From the NCBI RefSeq assembly GCF_900184895.1, contig NZ_FXZK01000009.1, positions 86,498 to 150,497 on the forward strand: a stretch of 64,000 nucleotides of DNA, in the 5' to 3' direction. Under the pieces are notes generated by a model that was not told the DNA's origin, did not search any database, and saw only the letters and a list, made by a program, of their open reading frames with translations. Each line of letters starts with the position of its first letter. Within the stretch, counting starts at the first letter, position 1. The position numbers were made by a program, and so were the translations under genes. Positions 46,718 through 55,528 of the stretch are shown here, one piece after another. The stretch comes from Flavimaricola marinus (lineage in GTDB: Bacteria; Pseudomonadota; Alphaproteobacteria; Rhodobacterales; Rhodobacteraceae).

Positions 46718-47719
46718 ATGTTTGAACTATCCTTCATCTGGGCCGGGATCATCGCATTCGCGGTTTTGACCTACGTGATCCTCGACGGCTTCGACCTCGG
46801 GGTCGGCATCCTGTTTCCCTTCGCCAATGGCGAGCAGGAGAAAGCGACCATGATGAATTCCATCGCCCCGATCTGGGATGGCAACGAAACGTGGCTCGTG
46901 CTCGGAGGCGGCGGGCTTTTCGCGGTCTTTCCGCTGGCTTATGCCGTCGTCATGCCTGCGCTCTACATGCCGATTATCCTGATGCTGTTGGCGCTGATCT
47001 TTCGCGGCGTGGCTTTCGAGTATCGCTGGCGAACAGAGCGTTGGAAGCCCGTTTGGGATGTCGGGTTCTTTGGCGGGTCGACGGTGGCAGCCTTCATGCA
47101 GGGGATCGCACTCGGCGCGCTGGTGCAGGGCATCGACGTGGCCGACCGCGCCTATGCAGGTGGCTGGTGGGATTGGCTCAGCCCGTTCTCGATCCTCACC
47201 GGATTTGCGGTGGTCGTGGGCTATGCTCTGCTCGGAGCCACATGGATCATTCTCAAGACTGAAGGCAGCCTTCAGCGACAAATGCAGGGCCATGCATGGT
47301 GGCTCGGTGCGGGCACTTTGGGCTTCATCGGCGTGGTCAGCCTCATGACGCCCTTTCAGGACCCCGTGTATTTCCAGCGGTGGCTCAATCTGCCGGGCAG
47401 CGTCTTCAGCGTGATCATGCCCGGAGCGGTGATCGCGGCAGCATGGGCTCTGTTCGCAGGCCTGAATGCCGGCAAGGATGCTCAGCCTTTCCTTGCTGCG
47501 CTAGGCCTCTTTGTGCTGTGTTTCATCGGGATCGGGATCAGCTTCTATCCCAACATCGTGCCGCCCGGCCTGACCATTGCCGAAGCGGCCGCACCGGATG
47601 AAAGCCTTCGGTTTGCCTTGGTCGGGACGCTCGTCCTCGTACCTCTGATCCTCATCTATACGGGCTATGCCTATTGGTTGTTTCGCGGGAAGGTTAATCC
47701 CGAAGAAGGGTATCACTGA
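46718..47719 (+). CDS. cydB: Cytochrome bd-type quinol oxidase subunit II
   Basis: A 333-residue membrane protein of typical CydB length with about eight spans. The N terminus ELSFIWAGIIAFAVLTYVILDGFDLG and the segment IAPIWDGNETWLVLGGGGLFAVFP are family hallmarks. AAGGAG (46705-46710) precedes the ATG, which is chosen over upstream in-frame positions inside cydA. It pairs with CydA to form the oxidase core. The stop codon overlaps the ATG of a 36-residue gene (TGATG), so translation is coupled. Confidence 0.95.
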   Translation: MFELSFIWAGIIAFAVLTYVILDGFDLGVGILFPFANGEQEKATMMNSIAPIWDGNETWLVLGGGGLFAVFPLAYAVVMPALYMPIILMLLALIFRGVAFEYRWRTERWKPVWDVGFFGGSTVAAFMQGIALGALVQGIDVADRAYAGGWWDWLSPFSILTGFAVVVGYALLGATWIILKTEGSLQRQMQGHAWWLGAGTLGFIGVVSLMTPFQDPVYFQRWLNLPGSVFSVIMPGAVIAAAWALFAGLNAGKDAQPFLAALGLFVLCFIGIGISFYPNIVPPGLTIAEAAAPDESLRFALVGTLVLVPLILIYTGYAYWLFRGKVNPEEGYH

Positions 47720-47829
47720 TGCGGAATACCGCCCTCCGAAAGTTCGGTTGGTTCTTCGCAATTTGGCTTGGCAGCGTCCTGGCGCTGGCGATCGTCGCCT
47801 ACGCCATTCGCTGGGCGATCCATCCCTGA
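47719..47829 (+). CDS. 36-residue single-span protein, DUF2474/CydX-like oxidase accessory subunit
   Basis: The ATG at 47719 overlaps the cydB stop and encodes a 36-residue protein: a basic N terminus (MRNTALRKFGW), one membrane span (FFAIWLGSVLALAIVAYAIRW) and a short end, IHP. Its size, position and pattern match DUF2474 proteins found after cydAB/cioAB genes, which are analogous to the CydX/CbdX subunit that stabilises the heme site. A gene this short is easily missed. The function is inferred from position and likeness. Confidence 0.85.
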   Translation: MRNTALRKFGWFFAIWLGSVLALAIVAYAIRWAIHP

Positions 47830-47853
47830 ACGGACCCTTCCAACTGCACCGGG

Positions 47854-49113
47854 TCAGCCGCCATAGCGCGCTGCGGTCAGTCCATCGAGTGAGATTTCCG
47901 GGGTCTTGCCCAAGACCACGTCCGCGACGGCCCGGCCCGAACCGCAAGCCATCGTCCAACCCAGCGTGCCGTGACCGGTATTGACGAACAGGTTGTCGTA
48001 CTTCGTCGGCCCGAGAACGGGTGTGCCATCCGGGGTCATCGGTCGCAGCCCCGTCCAGCCCTCTGCGCGAGAGATGTCTCCACCTTTTGGGAACAGATCG
48101 CTGATCACATGCTTGACCGTGTCAGTTGCATGCGGACCAAGGCGGTTGGAATACCCGGCAATCTCCGCGGTTCCGGCAACGCGGATACGGTCGCCCAATC
48201 GGGTGATGGCGACCTTGTGGGTTTCGTCCATGATGGTCGATTGCGGTGCGAACGCGTCGTCGGTGACTGGCAGAGTGACCGAGTATCCCTTGACCGGATA
48301 GACGGGCAATTTGACACCAATCGGGTTCAGGACATTCACCGCATAGCTGCCCATCGCACAGACATAGGCGTCGCCAGTGATGCGGCCCGCGATCTCGGTG
48401 TTCACACCGGCGATCTTGCCGTCTTCGATCGCGATGGAGCGGATCGACTGACCATATTGAAATTCGACCCCCAGGTCGATGCATTTGTCGGCCAGCGCCA
48501 TGGTGAACAAACGGCAATCCCCGGTCCGATCAGCGGTCAGGCGCAAGCCGCCGACAAACTTGTTGCGAACCTCGGCCAGCGCAGGTTCGACAGCGATACA
48601 GGCGTCGCGTCCAAGCACCTCGTAGGGGGAGTCGTATTCGGCCAGAATTTCCTGATCCGCCTTCGAGGCCTTCATCTGCTTGGCTGTCCGAAACAGCTGC
48701 AATGTGCCTTGCTCACGGCCATCGTACTCGATCCCGGTCTCGGCAATCAGATCGGGCATGACGTCGCGCGAATAGTTCGACACCCGAACCATCCGGCCCT
48801 TGTTGAGGCGATAGCTCTCCTCGTTGCAGTTGCGCACCATCTGCGCGCACCACTTCCACATGGTCGGGCTGATCAGCGGCCAGATGAAGAGCGGCCTGCG
48901 TTTCATGAACATCCACTTGACCGCCTTCATCGGAATACCGGGAGCGGCCCAGGGCGAGGTCATGCCATAGCTGAGTTCACCGGCATTCGCATAGCTCGTC
49001 TCCAGCCCGGGACCGACCTGACGGTCGATGACGACGACTTCGGCCCCCTGCTTCGCGAGGTAATACGCGGTCGTGACGCCGATGACTCCAGCGCCCATAA
49101 CGACAACCTTCAT
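47854..49113 (-). CDS. dadA: D-amino acid dehydrogenase small subunit (DadA-type)
   Basis: A 419-residue FAD-dependent dehydrogenase. The N terminus KVVVMGAGVIGVTTAYYLAKQGAEVVVIDRQ is the FAD-binding motif, and ETSYANAGELSYGMTSPWAAPGIP is a DadA signature. The C terminus has GWTGLRPMTPDGTPVLGPT and NTGHGTLGWTMACGSG. It deaminates D-amino acids, passing electrons to the quinone pool. The ATG at 49113 was chosen because the FAD motif begins at once and GGAAGGG lies upstream; the frame extends further but without likeness. It converges on the cyd genes. Confidence 0.94.
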   Translation of the reverse strand: MKVVVMGAGVIGVTTAYYLAKQGAEVVVIDRQVGPGLETSYANAGELSYGMTSPWAAPGIPMKAVKWMFMKRRPLFIWPLISPTMWKWCAQMVRNCNEESYRLNKGRMVRVSNYSRDVMPDLIAETGIEYDGREQGTLQLFRTAKQMKASKADQEILAEYDSPYEVLGRDACIAVEPALAEVRNKFVGGLRLTADRTGDCRLFTMALADKCIDLGVEFQYGQSIRSIAIEDGKIAGVNTEIAGRITGDAYVCAMGSYAVNVLNPIGVKLPVYPVKGYSVTLPVTDDAFAPQSTIMDETHKVAITRLGDRIRVAGTAEIAGYSNRLGPHATDTVKHVISDLFPKGGDISRAEGWTGLRPMTPDGTPVLGPTKYDNLFVNTGHGTLGWTMACGSGRAVADVVLGKTPEISLDGLTAARYGG

Positions 49114-49415
49114 GGGAAATGCCCTTCCGTTGAGTGCCGAAAGGATGCGACGTCTCTCGGAGTCGCACAAGTGGTGCGGTCCGAAGGCCCGTCAATTGGC
49201 AGCCAACGCGGCAGCGGGCAGGCCAATGCGGCGGTTTCTGCCGGAAAATTCAGCCAAAGCCGGCCGCGCAAGCGTCGAGATGCGCTGCGATAGTGTCTGG
49301 GCAATGGGATTGATTGAAAAGCGTTGTTTCGGAAGGGCCTGAAGCATCGGTTCGCCAGACGGCCGCCACCATTGCCGGGGCATGTCGCGGCCGTCTGACG
49401 CTGGATCGCGAGCCC
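49114..49415. other. Gene-free region upstream of dadA and downstream of the MFS gene
   Basis: About 300 bp with no gene. It carries the dadA leader with an inverted repeat TGCGAC (49146-49151)/GTCGCA (49162-49167) and a strong stem-loop just beyond the MFS stop. No T-rich run is present. Confidence 0.6.
49356..49397 (-). terminator. Stem-loop after the MFS gene, end of the long operon
   Basis: CAGACGGCCGC (49356-49366) and GCGGCCGTCTG (49387-49397) form a perfect 11-bp stem with a 20-nt loop, 19 bp past the MFS stop. There is no T run, so it may be a 3'-end stabiliser or a factor-aided terminator for the operon. Confidence 0.5.
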
Positions 49416-50660
49416 TTACTGATTTGGCTCCGGTCGGGGCGTGAGGTTGATCTCGGCAGCGTCCGGCACTTGAGCGTCGGCACCTGTCCGGGTGCGGCTC
49501 TTCCAGACCAGAGGCACCAGCACCAGGGCAATGGCGGGAAAGACGACGAGGTTCACCATCGTCCATCCGGCGCTTTGCAGGATGCCACCAGACAGGAAAC
49601 TGGCCGCAGCAACTGTGCTGAAGACGAAGAAGTCATTGGTCCCTTGTGCAACGGCCCGTTCGTTCTCGGTATGGGTGTCGAGCAGCATCGCCGTCGCACC
49701 GAGAAAGCCGAAGTTCCAGCCGACGCCCAGAAGCACGAGCGAGACCCAGAATTGCCAGACCGCCATGCCTGACAAGGCGACGATGGCGCCGATCCCGATC
49801 ATGGCAAGACCGCTGGCGGTCAGACGCTCCTTGCCGTAGCGGGCAATCAACCGGCCGGTCACGAAGCTGGGCGCAAACATTGCAAGGACGTGCCACTGGA
49901 TGCCGAGGGTCGCTTGATCGACGCCGTGTCCGTGGTTGACCATGGCGACGGGAGCCGCCGTCATCACAAAGGACATCAGCCCGTAGGAAACCACCCCGGC
50001 GGCCAGGGCAAGAGCATAGTCCGGGCTCTTCAGCAGCGCCAATGTGCCGCGCCCGCCCGCAGCACCGTCAAGGCGCTCTTGCGGCGGAGGTACCCGGAGC
50101 AGAGACAACACCGGTATCGCCAAGAGCGCCATCGCCGCCTGACTGAGAAAGCTGCCCATGAACGGCGCGCCGGGCACCGCTTCGCGCGTCAGGATCACCA
50201 GCTGTGGCCCAATGAACGCCGCGATGAGGCCGCCGATCATCACCGAGGAGATTGCCTTGCCGCGCAGATCGCCCTCCGCCTGATCGGTGGCTGCGAAACG
50301 GTAGCTTTGTACAAATGACGCATAGAGTCCGGCGCCCATCGTCCCGAGACAAAAGACGAGGAAGGAGCCGATCGAGATCCCGAAGGCTGCGACCAGCCCG
50401 CCGACGACGCCCAACATGGCGCCAATACGATAAGCACCGCGCCGCCCGAGGGCGCGCATCAGCATCGCCGCAGGCACCACACCGATCGCAAGGCCGAGAC
50501 TGAACAGGCTGACCGGCAGGGTGATGAGCGCGGGGGTCGGAGACAGGCTCTGCCCCACCAGGCCGCCGAGCGACACCACGACTGGCGCACCGGCCCCGCC
50601 AAGGGATTGGGCAACGGTGAGGACCGCGATATTGCGTTTTGCCAGGGATTGGTCGGGCAT
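49416..50660 (-). CDS. MFS transporter
   Basis: A 414-residue membrane protein with twelve predicted spans. GVVPAAMLMRALGRRGAYRIGAM matches the MFS loop motif between spans 2 and 3. It probably exports or imports a small organic molecule; the substrate is not evident. It starts 6 bp after the Ohr/OsmC gene, whose 3' end contains its ribosome binding site (AGGAAGGG), and is the last gene of the eleven-gene same-strand block. Confidence 0.9.
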   Translation of the reverse strand: MPDQSLAKRNIAVLTVAQSLGGAGAPVVVSLGGLVGQSLSPTPALITLPVSLFSLGLAIGVVPAAMLMRALGRRGAYRIGAMLGVVGGLVAAFGISIGSFLVFCLGTMGAGLYASFVQSYRFAATDQAEGDLRGKAISSVMIGGLIAAFIGPQLVILTREAVPGAPFMGSFLSQAAMALLAIPVLSLLRVPPPQERLDGAAGGRGTLALLKSPDYALALAAGVVSYGLMSFVMTAAPVAMVNHGHGVDQATLGIQWHVLAMFAPSFVTGRLIARYGKERLTASGLAMIGIGAIVALSGMAVWQFWVSLVLLGVGWNFGFLGATAMLLDTHTENERAVAQGTNDFFVFSTVAAASFLSGGILQSAGWTMVNLVVFPAIALVLVPLVWKSRTRTGADAQVPDAAEINLTPRPEPNQ

Positions 50661-50666
50661 TGCGTA

Positions 50667-51083
50667 TCAGCCCTTCCTGATCGCGACGCGGGATTGGCCG
50701 CGCAACGTGTTTGAGATCGGGCAAATGGCATCTGCTGTTGCGACGACCTCGTCCGCTTCGGCCTCGGTTAAACCGGGCAACGACACCGTCAGCCCAACGT
50801 CAAAGATATAGCCGGGGCCCGTGTCACCCTTGACGAGAGCACATGTGCAGGTGAGCTCTGGCGCACCGGACAGGGTCAGGCCCTTCTGCTTGGCCACCAT
50901 CATCGAGGTGCCCGAGAAGCAGGCGATATAGGCGGCGGCAAAGAGCTGTTCGGGGTTTGTCCCCGAGACTCCGTCGCCGCCCATCTCGACGGGGTGGCCA
51001 AGGGCGATGTCGAGCTGCCCGTCCGGGCTCTTTGCAAAGGTCGGCTGGCCGGAGACTTCGGCCGTGTAAATGGATTGGGTCAT
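50667..51083 (-). CDS. Ohr/OsmC family peroxide-resistance protein
   Basis: A 138-residue protein of the Ohr subfamily. Two redox cysteines are in place: one in the NPEQLFAAAYIACF segment and one in ICPISNTLRG. Ohr reduces organic hydroperoxides using lipoylated proteins. AGGA lies about 7 nt before the ATG. It sits between the C-S lyase and MFS genes in a likely operon, so it may protect against thiol- or peroxide-derived by-products. No OhrR regulator is adjacent. Confidence 0.92.
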   Translation of the reverse strand: MTQSIYTAEVSGQPTFAKSPDGQLDIALGHPVEMGGDGVSGTNPEQLFAAAYIACFSGTSMMVAKQKGLTLSGAPELTCTCALVKGDTGPGYIFDVGLTVSLPGLTEAEADEVVATADAICPISNTLRGQSRVAIRKG

Positions 51084-51142
51084 GGATGGTTCCTGAATGA
51101 ACGGGCTGAATGGATGGTGCGGGCAGGTCTGCCCGCGCCTCG

Positions 51143-52318
51143 TTACTCCGCGAAAGCTGCGACGAGACGGTCGATTGCCTTGTCAAGCTGGGCGCGAGGC
51201 AAGGCGAAGTTGAAGCGCAGGAACTGCTCTCCGCCGGGCCCGAAGGTGGTTCCGGCATTCACACCGACCTTGGCGACCTCGCTGCAGCGGCGGCGCAATT
51301 CTTCCGGCGGCAGGCCCATCTCCGAGAAATCGACCCACGACAGATAGGTGGATTGCAGGGACAGTGAGCGCGCCTTCGGGATCTCTGCAGCAAAGCGTTT
51401 GTCAAAATGATCGCGGTTGTCGGCAAGATAGAGCAGCAGTGCGTCCAGCCACTCTGCCCCGCCCGCATATGCGGCCTCGGTGGCGATCATTCCGAACAGC
51501 CCGTGATGCTGCGCACCCACTGCGGCGGCGCGGCCATCAAAGCGCTTGCGCAGCGTCGGATCAGAGATGATCGTCTCTGCCAAATGCGCGCCAGCGAGGT
51601 TGAAGGTCTTTGTGGCCGAAGCACAGGTGATCAAGCGGTCAGCGATCTCCGGCATGGCAATCGCGGTCGGCACGTGACGTGCGCCCGAAAAGACGAGATC
51701 GTGATGGATTTCGTCCGAGACGAGCAACAGACCGTGGCGCTCGCAGAAGGCCCCGAGCGCACGCAGTTCCTCCACACTCCAGATCTTGCCCGAAGGGTTG
51801 TGCGGCGAACACAGGAGAACGACGCTTGCATTGGCGGGCAGGTTCTCCTCCAGCGCCTCGAGGTCCATCTCGTAGCGGCCCTGCACGAGGTTCATCTGCG
51901 AATAGAAGGGAACCCGGCCCGCGGCCTTGGTGATGCCGGTAAAGCCCGGATAGATCGGCGAGAACATCACGACGCTGTCGCCCGGCGCGGAGAACTCCTG
52001 CAGGATCATGCCGATGGCATTCAGAACGCCGGCCGTCGCGGTGAGCCATTCGGGCTGGATCTCCCATCCATGGCGCGCTTTCATCCAGTTGGTGATGGCG
52101 CTGCGCCAGCCGCTGTCATCGGCGTAATAGCCGTGGACACCGCGCGTCACCTCTTCGGCGAGGGTCTGGGTCACCGACGGCGGCGCTCGGAAATCCATGT
52201 CGGCCACCCACATGGCGATCGCGTCATCATCCTCGATCCCGCAAAACGGGCCGAGCATGTCCCATTTTGCCGAATGGGTGCCGCGGCGGTCGATGTGTTC
52301 GTCAAAGTCGAAAGGCAT
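51143..52318 (-). CDS. MalY/PatB family PLP-dependent C-S beta-lyase
   Basis: A 391-residue fold-type I aminotransferase-like enzyme of the MalY/PatB branch. It starts FDEHIDRRGTHSAKWD and has WVADMDFRAPP, SPHNPSGKIW, DEIHHDLVF and the PLP lysine in SATKTFNLAG. These enzymes cleave cystathionine or cysteine S-conjugates to thiol, pyruvate and ammonia. AAGGAG precedes the ATG. It follows the N-formylglutamate amidohydrolase-like gene by 39 bp. Together with the gamma-glutamyltransferase it would complete breakdown of glutathione-type S-conjugates (inference). Confidence 0.92.
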   Translation of the reverse strand: MPFDFDEHIDRRGTHSAKWDMLGPFCGIEDDDAIAMWVADMDFRAPPSVTQTLAEEVTRGVHGYYADDSGWRSAITNWMKARHGWEIQPEWLTATAGVLNAIGMILQEFSAPGDSVVMFSPIYPGFTGITKAAGRVPFYSQMNLVQGRYEMDLEALEENLPANASVVLLCSPHNPSGKIWSVEELRALGAFCERHGLLLVSDEIHHDLVFSGARHVPTAIAMPEIADRLITCASATKTFNLAGAHLAETIISDPTLRKRFDGRAAAVGAQHHGLFGMIATEAAYAGGAEWLDALLLYLADNRDHFDKRFAAEIPKARSLSLQSTYLSWVDFSEMGLPPEELRRRCSEVAKVGVNAGTTFGPGGEQFLRFNFALPRAQLDKAIDRLVAAFAE

Positions 52319-52357
52319 ATGTCGCTCCTTGGTGGTGCGCGCGCGGGCGCGTGTAGG

Positions 52358-53233
52358 TCAGGTCCGGGCCGCGACGTAGTCGTGCAGCGCGGCGTTGAGG
52401 CGCGTGATCGCGCCTTGAAGGTTGGTGAAACCGTCGGATCGGGCGCGGCTCTTCTCGTCCATGTAGAGACGTCGGTTCACCTCGATCTGGATCGAGTGCC
52501 GGCCCTTGGCGGGGTCGCTGTAGCGACGGACAAGCTCCGCCCCCTTGAACGGGATATTCCGGGCGACGGAGTAGCCAAGGCCCTCGACGGTGGTGCAAAT
52601 CAGATCCGTCAACGCCGGCTCGCAGCTCTCGCCATCGTAGTCACCGATGACGAAATCGGCCCGCACCGTTCCCGCCGGATCGGGCGAAAGAGCATGGCCG
52701 ATCGCCGGCATTGAGTGGCAGTCGATATGGTAGACCGTGCCGAAGCTCGCGTAGGTGTCGTCCAGCAACGACTCGAGCCGGCTGTGATAGGGCCGCCAAT
52801 AGGTCTCGATCCGGGCCTCCATCTCGGCCACGGTCAGCTTGCGGTCATGCATCGGCGTATCGCCCCAGGCATACCGCCAAGACAGGCCCATCCCACGTTT
52901 GGCGGCGGCGTTCTCACGCATCGGGTGCGGCCAATCGCCTTCGATCATCTCGAGGTCCACGTCCTGGTCGGATCGGTTCACGTCGAGAAAAGAGCGGGGG
53001 AAATGCGCGCGCAGGAGAGGTGCGCCATAGTCGGGCGCACTCTCGAACAATTCGTCGACATAGGTGTCGGAGGCGACGCGCACCATCTCGGGCGAGACGG
53101 CAGGGTGAAAGTTCAGAGGCAATTGGAGGCCACTATGCGGGCTGTCAAAGACCAGAGCCGTTCGAGGGGCACGAGGGGCATCGACGCTGAGCACACCCGT
53201 GATCGAAGAAAGCAGTGCTTCGGGGATCATCAT
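52358..53233 (-). CDS. N-formylglutamate amidohydrolase family protein
   Basis: A 291-residue enzyme of the FGase family. The N terminus TALVFDSPHSGLQLP carries the family histidine, DVNRSDQDVDLEMI and VYHIDCHSMP supply further metal/catalytic residues, and IQIEVNRRLYMDE is the late motif. The known reaction removes formate from N-formylglutamate. Here, away from hut genes, it may act on another N-acyl amino acid. The ATG at 53233 overlaps the gamma-glutamyltransferase stop (ATGA). The frame extends far upstream, antisense and without likeness, so the longer start is rejected. Confidence 0.88.
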   Translation of the reverse strand: MMIPEALLSSITGVLSVDAPRAPRTALVFDSPHSGLQLPLNFHPAVSPEMVRVASDTYVDELFESAPDYGAPLLRAHFPRSFLDVNRSDQDVDLEMIEGDWPHPMRENAAAKRGMGLSWRYAWGDTPMHDRKLTVAEMEARIETYWRPYHSRLESLLDDTYASFGTVYHIDCHSMPAIGHALSPDPAGTVRADFVIGDYDGESCEPALTDLICTTVEGLGYSVARNIPFKGAELVRRYSDPAKGRHSIQIEVNRRLYMDEKSRARSDGFTNLQGAITRLNAALHDYVAART

Positions 53234-54792
53234 GCATTCCTTTCCAACGCGGCCGCGTGGGCGGCGGGGTAGGAGATGTCGGGCATCCCTACAAAGGCTT
53301 CGGCGCGTCGGCCGATCATGGCGGGTGAGGCAAAGGGGCGATGCATCACCTCGGCTTGCGCCGGGCGGACCGGTGCGATCTCTTCGAGGGCCGCGATCTC
53401 GGCGTCGGACATGTCGACATTGGCGATGATGCCTGGGCCGGCCCCCGCATCCATGCGCGGACGCATCAAGGCGTCCTCGACGTCGAGACCTGCCGACAGG
53501 TGAAGCGCGACGATCTGGGCCAGCGCGGGCACAATCATGTTTCCGCCGGACGCACCCAGCACAGCATGACTTCGGCCCGCGCCTGTGATCGCAACCGGGC
53601 ACATGTTGGAATGGGCATAGGCCTTGGGGATCATGCTCGCGGCGCGGCCGGGGCGGGGATCGTACCAAGCCATGCCATTGTTCAGAAGCACGCCGGTGCG
53701 TGGCGAGAGCGCATAGGCGCCGAAGCGGTTGAACAAGGTGAAGGTGATCGCGACCATACGGCCGGTGGCGTCGACCGCGTTGATCTGGGTCGTAGACCCC
53801 TTGGCGTCGGTCTCGGCCGGGGGCGCGAGGGGCTTGTCGCCGGCATAGGCTTCACGCAGTGCGCGTGCCATTTGCGCAAAGAACTCCGGGCCGTCCGGGC
53901 CAGCGCCGTGGCGTTCCTCGAACATGCCGAGCGCCGCACGAAGACGATGGCCGCCGCTGGTGTGGCCGGGGGTGTGAATCACGTGGCCAGCGAAGTCGAA
54001 GGGGATCGCATCGTAGATCAGCGGCTGGTAATCGGCCAAGTCCTCAAGGGTGATGCCGTTGCCGTTCTCCTGAAGATCGGCCACCAGATCTCGCGCGATC
54101 TGGCCGGTGTAGAAATCTTCGGGGCCGACCTCGGTCAGGCGTTCGAGTGTCTGGGCAAGCTGCGGCATGGCCAGACGCATTCCGGGCCAAGGGATCTTGC
54201 CGTCGGGTTGGAATATCGCCTGCATGCCCGTGTCCCGGCGCATCTCCGGCTGGCCGAGAGCAATGGTCAAAGAGGTGTGCCAGTCGACCTCCATCCCGGC
54301 GCGGGCGCGGTCAAGCGCGGGGCGAAGTGCCCGGGCGAAGGGGATGGTGCCATGCCGGTCAAGTGCGGCGGAAAAGCCGCGCACGCATCCGGGGATCGCG
54401 ACTGACAGGAAACCGCGGACGTTGGCGTCGTTCTTCGAGATCGCATTGCCGTTGAAATAGGCGCTGCCGTCACCCTTCTCTGCATAGACATCCATGTCCA
54501 TCTTGGCCGGCAGGCGGCCGGTAAATTCGATGCATTCGACGGAGCCATCCGGCTCGACGACCAGCATGTAGCCACAGGCCCCGAGGCCCGACATCCAAGG
54601 TTCGGCGGTTTGCAGGGTCAGGGCCGTCGTGACGGCCGCGTCGACGGCATTGCCGCCCTCCTCCAGCACCGCGATCCCGGCCTGGGTGGCCGCGAAATGT
54701 TGGCTCGTCACGACACCCTTGTCGCTGACCGCCGGACGTTTGCGGCGATCCCAGTATTCATGGCGTGCCTGCTCGACGACGGACCTATCCAT
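53230..54792 (-). CDS. Gamma-glutamyltransferase family protein without signal peptide
   Basis: A 520-residue Ntn-hydrolase of the GGT family. It starts in the cytoplasmic form MDRSVVEQARHEYWD, with no signal peptide. The nucleophile is Thr334 in KGSTTQINAVD, where self-cleavage should occur, and GGNMIVPALAQIV is near the gamma-glutamyl site. It would cleave gamma-glutamyl amides such as glutathione conjugates or related peptides. GAGGTG precedes the ATG at 54792; a GTG at 54801 is an alternative. It overlaps the RraA-like gene by 8 nt and the next gene by 4 nt, which shows tight coupling. Confidence 0.9.
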   Translation of the reverse strand: MDRSVVEQARHEYWDRRKRPAVSDKGVVTSQHFAATQAGIAVLEEGGNAVDAAVTTALTLQTAEPWMSGLGACGYMLVVEPDGSVECIEFTGRLPAKMDMDVYAEKGDGSAYFNGNAISKNDANVRGFLSVAIPGCVRGFSAALDRHGTIPFARALRPALDRARAGMEVDWHTSLTIALGQPEMRRDTGMQAIFQPDGKIPWPGMRLAMPQLAQTLERLTEVGPEDFYTGQIARDLVADLQENGNGITLEDLADYQPLIYDAIPFDFAGHVIHTPGHTSGGHRLRAALGMFEERHGAGPDGPEFFAQMARALREAYAGDKPLAPPAETDAKGSTTQINAVDATGRMVAITFTLFNRFGAYALSPRTGVLLNNGMAWYDPRPGRAASMIPKAYAHSNMCPVAITGAGRSHAVLGASGGNMIVPALAQIVALHLSAGLDVEDALMRPRMDAGAGPGIIANVDMSDAEIAALEEIAPVRPAQAEVMHRPFASPAMIGRRAEAFVGMPDISYPAAHAAALERNA

Positions 54793-55474
54793 TGTTCTCA
54801 CCTCTCAGTGCGTTTTCGACGAATTGAATGGCCGGGGATGGGCCGGCGGGCTGCTCGCCGGCAGCGAAGCGGGCGAACATTTCGGCGGTCTTCTTCTGCC
54901 GGGCCAGTGCCACCTCGCAGATCGCCTCGGCCTCGTCGGGGGGGATCACGATGACACCTGTGGCGTCCGCCATGACGATGTCGCCCGGCAGGACCGGAAC
55001 GCCGCCGACGGACACCGGCTTGTTCAGGGCGCCACCGCCGTCGCGGATGCGGGTGGTGATGCTGGAGACCCCCGTGGAATAGACCGGCAGGCCCAGCTCC
55101 ATGATCTCGTCCGGGTCGGTGCAGGGGCCGCCTATGATGGCCGCCGCGCCGCCCTTGCGGGCGATGGCCGAGGCCACGCCGCCGCCGATACAGGCATGCC
55201 GCGCATCGCCCAAACGGTCGACCACGAGGATGTCGCCCTCACGCAGGGTAGAGACGGCATATTGCAGCAACGTGCTGTCCATTCCGGGGATCGCGACAGT
55301 CACCGCGGTGCCGGTTATCGTGCCCTTTGGGGGCGTCAGCGGCTTGATCGAGGGGTGCATGAAACCGCGGTCGGCGAAGTGGCCGATCGTCGCCAACTCG
55401 ACCTCTTCGAGACGTTTCAACAGCGTAGCAGAGACCTGCGGGGCCGAAGCCCCGATCGCGTACTTTGCAATCAT
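54785..55474 (-). CDS. RraA-like / 4-hydroxy-4-methyl-2-oxoglutarate aldolase family protein
   Basis: A 229-residue protein with the RraA/demethylmenaquinone-methyltransferase-like fold. Motifs include EGDILVVDRLGDARHACIGG, AIIGGPCTDPDEI and GVPVLPGDIVMADATGVIVIPPDEA. Family members are divalent-metal aldolases/decarboxylases for 4-hydroxy-4-methyl-2-oxoglutarate or oxaloacetate; true RraA inhibits RNase E. Its place inside a catabolic operon argues for an enzyme acting on a keto acid. AAGGA lies 12 nt before the ATG. Confidence 0.88.
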   Translation of the reverse strand: MIAKYAIGASAPQVSATLLKRLEEVELATIGHFADRGFMHPSIKPLTPPKGTITGTAVTVAIPGMDSTLLQYAVSTLREGDILVVDRLGDARHACIGGGVASAIARKGGAAAIIGGPCTDPDEIMELGLPVYSTGVSSITTRIRDGGGALNKPVSVGGVPVLPGDIVMADATGVIVIPPDEAEAICEVALARQKKTAEMFARFAAGEQPAGPSPAIQFVENALRGENNG

Positions 55475-55528
55475 TTGATAGTTAATCCTTGTACTGAATG
55501 GCGCGCGGTCAGGCGTGCCGAAAGGCCC

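Noticed and set aside
47971..49293. Plus-strand open frame of about 440 codons
   Set aside because: Antisense to dadA and biased to Gly/Asp/Arg/His with no motifs.
53234..53668. N-terminal extension of the N-formylglutamate amidohydrolase-like protein
   Set aside because: The extra 145 residues are arginine-rich, overlap the gamma-glutamyltransferase gene and have no likeness; the ATG at 53233 with an ATGA overlap is far better.
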